Positions 7,319-12,014 of a stretch of 12,014 bases of DNA are shown one piece after another. Location of the stretch: NCBI GenBank assembly GCA_934130235.1, contig CAKOXU010000024.1, positions 1 through 12,014 of the forward strand, read 5' to 3'. The position numbers were made by a program, and so were the translations under genes. How positions within the stretch are numbered: position 1 is the first letter of the stretch; the number at the start of each line of letters is the position of its first letter. The notes under the pieces were generated by a model. The model had not been told where the DNA came from and did no database searches. It saw only the letters and a list, made by a program, of their open reading frames with translations. This DNA is from an uncultured Bacilli bacterium (GTDB lineage Bacteria; Bacillota_I; Bacilli_A; RF39; UBA660).

Positions 7319-7691
7319 CTAATACCCCTTTCATTTTATGTCTTATATGTTCAAGACCTATTTCATAAAGTTTATTTACATGTTCATCATCTAATGTATA
7401 ATATACCTCTTTTCCAGACTTCCTATACTTAACAATTCCATTACTTCTAAGTACAGCAAGTTGATGCGATACAGAGGATTTAGTCATATTTAAAACATTT
7501 GCAATATCGCATACACACATTTCATAATTATCCAAAGTCCAAATAATTTTAATTCTAGTTAAATCCCCAAGAACTTTAAATAATTCAGATAAATTAGTTA
7601 TTTCATCCAAATCAGGTTTATTTCTAAGTGCCAAATCGACAGCTTCTTGATGAATAATACTGCAATCACATATAAAATCCTTTTTTTCCAT
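7305..7691 (-). CDS. cadC: ArsR/SmtB-family metal-sensing repressor (CadC/CzrA-like)
   Basis: 128 aa, one winged-helix domain (about 32-105) with recognition helix TKSSVSHQLAVLR (70-82). Residues for two metal sites are visible. The alpha3N site would use N-terminal Cys8 and Cys10 with Cys59 and Cys61 (MCVCD), as in CadC, although the N-terminal Cys spacing is tighter than the one I recall for CadC. The alpha5 site would use Asp102, His104, His115 and His118, the same four residue types as CzrA. Metal binding in this family releases DNA. GGAG (7697-7700) sits 5 nt before the ATG. It is the first gene of the operon, directly upstream of the exporter it should control, and its own promoter is overlaid with inverted repeats. 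Zn, Cd or Pb are the likely inducers. Confidence 0.95.
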   Translation of the reverse strand: MEKKDFICDCSIIHQEAVDLALRNKPDLDEITNLSELFKVLGDLTRIKIIWTLDNYEMCVCDIANVLNMTKSSVSHQLAVLRSNGIVKYRKSGKEVYYTLDDEHVNKLYEIGLEHIRHKMKGVLDEKV

Positions 7692-7704
7692 ATATTCTCC
7701 TTTT

Positions 7705-7754
7705 TAGTTGATTACTCATTCAACTATATATAGTATAGTTGAATATACATTCAA
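7705..7754 (-). promoter_or_regulatory. Nested operator repeats for the ArsR-type repressor
   Basis: Three overlapping inverted repeats use the same TTGAAT-like half-site. TTGAAT/ATTCAA lies at 7739-7754 in the promoter spacer. An 11-5-11 repeat spans 7718-7744 over the -10 box and RNA start. TAGTTGA/TCAACTA lies at 7705-7726 in the leader. This fits the imperfect palindromes bound by CadC and CzrA. Confidence 0.7.
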
Positions 7755-7761
7755 TTGTCAA
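7732..7761 (-). promoter_or_regulatory. Promoter of the metal-efflux operon
   Basis: TTGACA (7761-7756), an 18-nt spacer and TATACT (7737-7732) read leftward toward the repressor gene. The -35 box is perfect, so high basal strength held down by a repressor is expected. Confidence 0.85.
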
Positions 7762-7769
7762 GAGATAAA

Positions 7770-7799
7770 TAAAAAAAGAATTATTTTTTACATAATTCT
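7770..7799 (-). terminator. Terminator of the DUF1697 gene
   Basis: On the minus strand AGAATTAT (7799-7792), a 7-nt loop and ATAATTCT (7784-7777) are followed by seven T. The hairpin includes the last codons and stop of the gene, and separates it from the metal operon reading the same way. Confidence 0.75.
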
Positions 7800-8320
7800 A
7801 ATATATGTTTCATCGTATTAACTGTTCTTATTGTAATTTTATCTCGTATACTTGTAGATGCGCTCCTAACCCACCATTTAGACTTTCTATAATTAGACAA
7901 ATCATAAGACCAATATATAACATTTTTATAGCACTTTGCAAAATCAATTTCCTTATCTGGATCACCAAGAGCATCGCACACTTCATTAATATCAGTTGGA
8001 GGTATAGTAAATATAATGTTATTATACATTTTTTTACCGTCTATATTCCAATTTGGATAATTACTAAATATATCTAAAAGTTCGCCATATGTAATAACAC
8101 AAATAGGAATATCAAGTTTAAATTTCGTTTTAATCATTTTACTTATGTCATCCTGAATAACATACCTATTATCATTTGAATCTAATATAATATTGCCACT
8201 ATTAATATATGTAATAACGTCTTTATATTTCATACACTCTAGCTCAAATTTTAATTCACTCATCAAAATTTTGTTTTTCCCGCTTATATTTATTCCCCTT
8301 AATAAAACTATATACTTCAT
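7781..8320 (-). CDS. DUF1697 family protein
   Basis: 179 aa from the ATG at 8320, where the typical family opening MKYIVLLRGINISGKNKI is found; that is the usual family length. The frame stays open upstream to an ATG at 8422, but those 34 residues match nothing in the family. The ribosome site is weak (GGGTG, about 8326-8330). Family features seen are the LRGINISG opening, a TYINSGNIIL strand (about 46-55) and a WWVRSAS segment near residue 150. DUF1697 proteins are small, cytosolic and widely spread in bacteria, with no established biochemical role. The gene reads toward the metal operon but is cut off from it by its own terminator, so it is probably a separate unit. Upstream (8321-8502) I see AT-rich sequence with a possible TATAAT on the minus strand but no convincing promoter. 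Confidence 0.85.
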   Translation of the reverse strand: MKYIVLLRGINISGKNKILMSELKFELECMKYKDVITYINSGNIILDSNDNRYVIQDDISKMIKTKFKLDIPICVITYGELLDIFSNYPNWNIDGKKMYNNIIFTIPPTDINEVCDALGDPDKEIDFAKCYKNVIYWSYDLSNYRKSKWWVRSASTSIRDKITIRTVNTMKHILELCKK

Positions 8321-8502
8321 ATCAACACCCACTATCACATCTTTTATACAAATAATAATTAAATTATAACCCAAATTAAAACTATCTTTCTTACCAAAAA
8401 CAAACGCAGTAAACATTACCAATTTTAAACAACTATTTATTCTTTCTATAAATGTTTCTTTTATGTCAGTTATTTTAAAACTATTTAATATTTATTTTAT
8501 AA

Positions 8503-9300
8503 TTATTTCTTCAACATTTTCATATGCTTTCTAGCAATATAGTTTAATCTTACTAATCTATACTTTTGTGGTATATCCATTTCAAGCAATTCAAAATTTA
8601 TCTTTTCTAAAATTTCCAGTATTAGTAAATGCTCCAAATCAGCATAATCTCTGATATCACCACTTTTTGCTAGTGTAGGATTCTTAATTCTCCACTCCTC
8701 TGCAGTCATACCAAATAGTGCAACATTTATAACATCTGAATCATCTGAATAAACAAAGTTCTTTTGTTCTTCTGTAAGTGTTGGTACAATAGTGCTATCA
8801 GTACTATAATTAATCTTATTTAAAACTCTATTGACATTATATTCGCGTCCATTTTGATAAGACAATTTTTTACTAAGTTCTTGAAATTCTTGAATTAAAT
8901 ATAATTTAAATTCAGGAATTAACCAATTTGCAAATTCAAACGCTATATCATGATCTGCAAATACTCCACTTTTATATTTCCCGGATTTTAAAACAATACC
9001 AATCGCATCAGTTTCCCTAATCCATTTTTGTGGTGATATTTTAAACCCATCATTACCAACTTCACTCTTAAGTTTATAGAATTTATCTTTTTTAAAAATT
9101 GGATTATTTATACGTTCCCATAAACCAAGAAACGCTATTACTTCTTTATTTTTCATCCAATTATCAATTAGTATTTTTGGTTCTTGTTTATTTAAGCGAC
9201 TTGCCAAATCAGTTAATGATATATACTCTTTATCATTAACTGTAATTATATTAATCTCTTGATATTTTACTTCATTAAACTTAATACTACCCTTTTCCAT
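8503..9300 (-). CDS. KilA-N domain protein
   Basis: 265 aa. The KilA-N domain covers about residues 16-142, with EYISLTDLA at 25-33, SPQKWIRETDAIGI (89-102) and the family's end signature GVFADHDIAFEFANWLIPEF (112-131). A second conserved region (about 180-265, from VYSDDSDVINVALFG to the C-terminus) marks the stand-alone KilA-N proteins common in gut Bacillota genomes. KilA-N is a DNA-binding fold found in phage and viral proteins and in relatives of APSES regulators; the role of these chromosomal copies is not known. GGGAGGTG (9307-9314) is a very strong ribosome site. It looks intact. A decayed relative lies at 11478-11740, on the other side of the beta-helix gene. It may be a phage or mobile-element derived gene. 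Confidence 0.9.
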   Translation of the reverse strand: MEKGSIKFNEVKYQEINIITVNDKEYISLTDLASRLNKQEPKILIDNWMKNKEVIAFLGLWERINNPIFKKDKFYKLKSEVGNDGFKISPQKWIRETDAIGIVLKSGKYKSGVFADHDIAFEFANWLIPEFKLYLIQEFQELSKKLSYQNGREYNVNRVLNKINYSTDSTIVPTLTEEQKNFVYSDDSDVINVALFGMTAEEWRIKNPTLAKSGDIRDYADLEHLLILEILEKINFELLEMDIPQKYRLVRLNYIARKHMKMLKK

Positions 9301-9336
9301 GGTTTACACCTCCCAAATAAAATTTTCCTAATAATT

Positions 9337-9361
9337 ATTATATCATTTTATGACATAAATG
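9337..9361 (-). promoter_or_regulatory. Extended -10 promoter of the KilA-N gene with a palindrome over the spacer
   Basis: TGATATAAT (9345-9337, minus strand) is a full extended -10 box; the -35 position (GATACA, 9365-9360) is poor. A near-perfect palindrome CATTTTATGACATAAATG (9344-9361) fills the spacer and could be an operator, perhaps for the KilA-N protein itself. Confidence 0.5.
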
Positions 9362-9400
9362 TATCTTTTTTATTTACACTATAAATAAAATATTGATATA

Positions 9401-9429
9401 AATTAAAAGTTAACTATTTTCTAGTTAAC
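9401..9429 (-). terminator. Terminator of the beta-helix gene
   Basis: On the minus strand GTTAACTA (9429-9422), a GAAAA loop and TAGTTAAC (9416-9409) are followed by TTTTAATT. It lies about 40 nt after the stop of the beta-helix gene. The stem is AT-rich, so termination may be partial. Confidence 0.6.
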
Positions 9430-9467
9430 CTTCATTATTTTCAGTCATATTAATACATTATTATAAT

Positions 9468-11243
9468 CTAATTAACTGATTTATTATTTATGTATAATTT
9501 ATAACCATTAAAATCAATATTAGAATTACTTGTATCTTCGTTTTCCAATGACGTAATATAACTATCACCAGTTAATTTTATATTCGATGTTTTATCTAAT
9601 TTCAAAGTAATTGATTTGGCCTTATTATCAGCATTAATTGTTCCTTTAAAATAAGAATTACTACTCATTGTCATTTTTAAAGTTGATACACTATCTATAA
9701 CTATATTACCATTTACCTTTTGATCAGTAAGCATTAAAGTTACTTTACCACCGTTTGATCCACTATTTCCCCAAGAATCAGATTGAGCTCTTAAGAAATT
9801 ACCTTCACTATCTTTATTAACAATTGTATTATTAGTCAAATTGATAGTTGCAGACGTATTAGTTATATAAAATGTATCTCCTTTATTAGTTGTTATTTTA
9901 CTATTTTTAGCAGTAAATAATGAATCACCAGTATCGGCATCTCCAGACATAGATTGATATAAAAATATATTTTTATATGTTGTAGATAATCCATTTAATT
10001 TTGTATTACTATCTGTTAAATCACAATCCTCAATAGTTACAGAATTTTTACCTTCAACAACTATTCCTTCTGATACTTTTGAAATAAGAGTTGCATTTTT
10101 TACTATTACTTTGGCCGTTGAATATATAGATGGTGAACCGTTACCATAAGTTGTATAAGTTCCTCCATCAACATTCACCGTTCCACCACCGCGGTCAGAT
10201 CTGATTGCAGCACTTGATATTCCATGAGTTGTAATGGTTAAATTATTAGCATTAGTTATTCCACCGCCAGTCGTCATAATTCCACCTGAATTATCTTTTT
10301 TTGTTGTTATAGTAGAATCACTTATATTAATTGTAGTGCCATCCGATGATTCATTATTAGTTGTAGCACTTCCACCATAACTAAATACTCCGTTAGCACC
10401 AGTAGCAGCTGTTGTAATAGTTAACTTTTTTAATGTTAAAGTAGTTCCTGACTTAGCGAGAATTGCCGAATTAATTCCATAAAAGCTTGTGTTATCTCCA
10501 CTGGCAGAATCCCCTGTCTTATCTACCGTAATATTATCTATTGCAACCTCTGCATTTCCACTTACCAATATTGCATTCTCATCTGATTTACTTGAAGAGT
10601 ACTTTCCACTAGTAATCGAAGTACTTTCAGTTATTTCTTTTACCCCTGAATATGAAATATTACTATTACTTTTATTCATACCCTCATTCATCATATTACT
10701 ATTAGATTGTGAAGCTAAAACATTTTTAGCTAAATATATTTCTAAAAACATTAATCCGCTGGTTATAATAATTGTACTTAACGTATATATTATAATTTTA
10801 TCACTTGTAGATAAAGTTTCTTTAAAACTTTTCTTGTTAAATTTAGACATAATTAAATACATTATTAATAAAGCTATTGCTAAACTCTGACACAATAATA
10901 CTATATAATAAGTAATAGAATTATTTGATACTGAATTTTGTTTATTCATATCATCTTTTGTTGGAATACCAATCATTCCATTCTCAGATTTGTCTTTTGA
11001 TTCACCTGAATTTGAATCAATAGTAGAATTCTCTTCACCATTTGGCTTTTCTGGTGGTTCCTCCATGTTAGAGTTATTATTCGCTTCTCCACTTGGCATA
11101 CTAGGCGGATTTTCACCACTGCCTTGCAACATCATTTTATCATTAGAATTATTATCTTTAAACATATAAATAGTTAAACAAGTCCCAATAGATAAAATTG
11201 CAACCAACACTATCATCAAAATATTTTTCAATTTTCTCGACAT
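9468..11243 (-). CDS. Three-helix membrane protein with an external beta-helix domain
   Basis: 591 aa. Helix 1 (about 8-27) is followed by an external low-complexity stretch (30-108) rich in Pro, Ser, Asn, Glu and Met (such as NPPSMPSGE). Helix 2 (111-132), a basic inner loop (133-148, KFNKKSFKET) and helix 3 (149-172) put the rest outside. Residues 200-591 are strand-rich repeats typical of a right-handed parallel beta-helix: short rungs such as ILVSGNAEVAIDNITV, GTTINISDSTITT and GTVNVDGGTYTTYGNG, with Thr/Asn ladders. From memory the whole architecture recurs in gut Bacillota and is usually called hypothetical or adhesin-like; no catalytic site is obvious, so binding to glycans or surfaces is only a guess. 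GGGAG (11252-11256) lies 8 nt before the ATG. It has its own promoter with PhoB/PhoP-like repeats and its own terminator. Confidence 0.85.
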   Translation of the reverse strand: MSRKLKNILMIVLVAILSIGTCLTIYMFKDNNSNDKMMLQGSGENPPSMPSGEANNNSNMEEPPEKPNGEENSTIDSNSGESKDKSENGMIGIPTKDDMNKQNSVSNNSITYYIVLLCQSLAIALLIMYLIMSKFNKKSFKETLSTSDKIIIYTLSTIIITSGLMFLEIYLAKNVLASQSNSNMMNEGMNKSNSNISYSGVKEITESTSITSGKYSSSKSDENAILVSGNAEVAIDNITVDKTGDSASGDNTSFYGINSAILAKSGTTLTLKKLTITTAATGANGVFSYGGSATTNNESSDGTTINISDSTITTKKDNSGGIMTTGGGITNANNLTITTHGISSAAIRSDRGGGTVNVDGGTYTTYGNGSPSIYSTAKVIVKNATLISKVSEGIVVEGKNSVTIEDCDLTDSNTKLNGLSTTYKNIFLYQSMSGDADTGDSLFTAKNSKITTNKGDTFYITNTSATINLTNNTIVNKDSEGNFLRAQSDSWGNSGSNGGKVTLMLTDQKVNGNIVIDSVSTLKMTMSSNSYFKGTINADNKAKSITLKLDKTSNIKLTGDSYITSLENEDTSNSNIDFNGYKLYINNKSVN

Positions 11244-11307
11244 AAAAATTTCTCCCTTTTATAATTTTAATATATCAACACTAAAATAATATTGATTATA
11301 CTTTTAT

Positions 11308-11339
11308 ATTATAAAAAAACAATGTGAACATAATGTGAA
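11308..11339 (-). promoter_or_regulatory. PhoB/PhoP-like direct repeat and promoter of the beta-helix gene
   Basis: On the minus strand two exact TTCACA repeats (11339-11334 and 11328-11323) are five bases apart. TATAAT (11313-11308) follows after 9 nt. This is the layout of Pho-box promoters, in which repeats replace the -35. An alternative TTGTTT plus TATAAT (11300-11295) pair with a 16-nt spacer lies just downstream. Confidence 0.6.
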
Positions 11340-11409
11340 TTTTTTTAAGTTTATATAAATTTAGCTTAACTTTTAGTTCAATCCTCTGCATAACCAAAAA
11401 CTAACTATT

Positions 11410-11459
11410 TTGATATGAACCACGTTTCTTAGACATAAGAAAAACAGGGTTCATATCAA
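11410..11459. repeat. 50-bp two-tier inverted repeat (long hairpin)
   Basis: TTGATATGAACC (11410-11421) pairs perfectly with GGTTCATATCAA (11448-11459). Inside, after an uneven internal loop, TTTCTTA (11425-11431) pairs with TAAGAAA (11436-11442) around a GACA tetraloop. There is no proper U-tail on either strand, so it is not a typical terminator. It lies just past the 3' end of the KilA-N remnant. It could be a mobile-element end, a small structured RNA or a protein site. Confidence 0.65.
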
Positions 11460-11477
11460 TTTTCAGTGAATCATTTT

Positions 11478-11740
11478 TTATATGGGTAATTCTTGCTTAC
11501 TATTAACTTTATTTTCGATGTAGTCAAGATTATTAAATGATTTATTACTCTTTAATAATTCCATTTATTTTCTTGTAATACTATTTAATCTTATAAGTCT
11601 TTCATTTTGTGATATTTTCATTTCAATTAATTCAGCATTAATGGTTTCTAAATTATTTAATATAACTAAATGAAGTAAGAGATATAAATTCTTTATTATC
11701 AATTCTTAACACATTAATCCTTTGTTATTTTACTACATAT
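11478..11740 (-). pseudogene. Decayed KilA-N gene with large internal deletion
   Basis: Two pieces of the KilA-N protein encoded at 8503-9300 can be read on this strand. The 5' piece (about 11655-11733) gives VK-stop-QRINVLRIDNKEFISLT, matching residues 11-30 of the intact protein, with TAA (11725-11727) where the intact gene has Tyr13. The 3' piece, in another frame, gives HLVILNNLETINAEL and then QNERLIRLNSITRK, matching about 224-258. A TAA (11565-11567) follows at the place of His259, after which the same frame resumes as MELLKSNKSFNN and ends at 11478. About 190 codons are missing between the pieces. The intact gene has short similar stretches (CTGATTTGG) on both sides of that gap, which would fit a recombination-type deletion in an ancestor. 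The match is by eye at protein and DNA level. The exact 5' limit is uncertain and no clear start codon remains. Confidence 0.8.
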
Positions 11741-11758
11741 TTATTATTTTTGATTACA

Positions 11759-11899
11759 TTATCTTTCTAAACCATCATCTTTTTTAGTGTTATAAAATTC
11801 TTCAATACATCTTTCTCTCATTTTATCTTGAATGATTACTAATAATTCTTCTAATGATAGTTCTTTCTTAATAATCTTTACCCTAGTTCCATCCTTTCT
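11759..11899 (-). pseudogene. Start-less short ORF, probably a frameshifted remnant
   Basis: A 46-codon open frame reads KDGTRVKIIKKELSLEEL, then LLVIIQDKMRERCIEEFYN, then TKKDDGLER and stop (11759-11761). It has a gene-like, charged helical composition but no ATG, GTG or TTG near its beginning. An ATG after AGG (11890-11892) sits in another frame and stops after four codons, so a small indel has probably broken the start. It ends just before the KilA-N remnant. I do not recognise the family; an internal Met (about codon 27) would leave only 20 residues. Coding origin is plausible, not certain. Confidence 0.4.
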
Positions 11900-11907
11900 T
11901 TAGGATG
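11890..11907 (-). repeat. Small hairpin covering the likely start of the broken ORF
   Basis: CATCCT and AGGATG form a 6-bp stem with a 6-nt loop. On the minus strand the second arm contains AGG and the ATG at 11890-11892, so the hairpin would hide that start site. It may equally be chance. Confidence 0.35.
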
Positions 11908-11922
11908 ATTTCTTTGTAAGAA

Positions 11923-11949
11923 ACAAAAAAATCAATTTTTCGATTGATT
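11923..11949 (-). terminator. Terminator of the gene entering from the right edge
   Basis: On the minus strand AATCAAT (11949-11943), a 6-nt loop and ATTGATT (11936-11930) are followed by a further run of T. It lies about 19 nt after the stop of the frame that enters from the right edge. Confidence 0.65.
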
Positions 11950-11967
11950 CTATATATCAAGTTCAAA

Positions 11968-12014
11968 CTAAATAGTTCGAACAGATTCGTCAATGGAGCG
12001 GTTTAAATACATCT
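11968..12014 (-). CDS. Last codons of a gene beyond the right edge (partial)
   Basis: A minus-strand frame enters at the right edge and reads MYLNRSIDESVRTI before TAG (11968-11970), with a terminator just after it. Base use is less AT-rich than in the adjoining stretch. Because so little is visible, neither the product nor whether the ATG at 12010-12012 is internal can be judged. It could also be a short remnant, like the sequence next to it. Confidence 0.3.
   Translation of the reverse strand, partial: MYLNRSIDESVRTI

Noticed and set aside
7805..8077. A 90-codon plus-strand open frame inside the DUF1697 gene.
   Set aside because: Antisense to conserved DUF1697 sequence, without promoter or ribosome site.
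8321..8422. N-terminal extension of the DUF1697 protein to the ATG at 8422.
   Set aside because: The family begins at the Met encoded at 8320; the extra 34 residues match no part of it.
10489..10890. A 133-codon plus-strand open frame inside the beta-helix gene.
   Set aside because: Antisense shadow; no ribosome site and no recognisable domain.
11296..11391. A 31-codon minus-strand ORF upstream of the beta-helix gene.
   Set aside because: No ribosome site, it runs across the TTCACA repeats and -10 boxes, and the composition is that of AT-rich noncoding DNA.
11410..11459. Reading the long hairpin as the terminator of the KilA-N remnant or of the beta-helix transcription unit.
   Set aside because: No run of T follows on the minus strand, and the four-T run on the plus strand serves no plus-strand gene. 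The beta-helix gene has a better terminator at 9401-9429.
1..12014. Possible use of TGA as Trp (code 4), because none of the complete genes ends in TGA and the DNA is very AT-rich.
   Set aside because: Known families here are full length under the standard code, and the Trp codons checked (such as in the phosphoesterase-like, ATPase and KilA-N genes) are TGG. Absence of TGA stops fits the preference for TAA at low GC.
11930..12014. Right-edge sequence as a transposase or AAA-ATPase fragment, suggested by YLNRSIDE.
   Set aside because: Fourteen residues are too few to assign a family; recorded only as a partial frame with a terminator.
1..12014. CRISPR array, tRNA, rRNA or riboswitch.
   Set aside because: No regularly spaced repeats, no tRNA cloverleaf arms and no rRNA-like or known riboswitch core sequences were seen on either strand.

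Overview
The window is very AT-rich, uses the standard bacterial code (every Trp codon I checked is TGG, stops are TAA or TAG) and carries Gram-positive style Shine-Dalgarno sites, short TATAAT promoters and U-tailed hairpin terminators. Together with the gene families present, this suggests a low-GC Bacillota member, probably an uncultured gut-type Bacilli or Clostridia lineage. I cannot place it more precisely.

Left part (1-2118). A partial gene for a pilin-like, membrane-anchored surface protein with repeated lectin-like modules runs off the left edge on the minus strand. It diverges from a membrane-anchored metallophosphoesterase-like protein that has lost several metal ligands. The two genes appear to use overlapping back-to-back promoters whose -35 boxes form a palindrome. 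A small three-helix membrane protein follows, apparently leaderless.

Middle (2118-5280). An OmpR-type response regulator and its sensor kinase overlap by 29 nt and read leftward. Divergent from them is a two-helix membrane protein with a cytosolic C-terminal domain of unknown function. The block is bounded on both sides by symmetrical terminators shared with convergent genes.

Metal block (5279-7765). A CadC/CzrA-like ArsR repressor and a Zn/Cd/Pb-type P1B ATPase overlap by 14 nt and read from one TTGACA promoter embedded in nested inverted repeats. This is a complete metal-sensing and efflux operon.

Right part (7770-12014). A DUF1697 protein, an intact KilA-N protein and a large three-helix membrane protein with an external beta-helix all read leftward. 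The last has tandem TTCACA repeats at its promoter, of the kind bound by PhoB/PhoP-type regulators. A weaker copy with the same 11-bp period lies before the response regulator gene in this window, so the two may be linked. The far right (11410-12014) is decayed: a long hairpin, a KilA-N pseudogene with two nonsense codons and a large internal deletion, a start-less ORF remnant, and the terminator and last codons of a gene beyond the edge.
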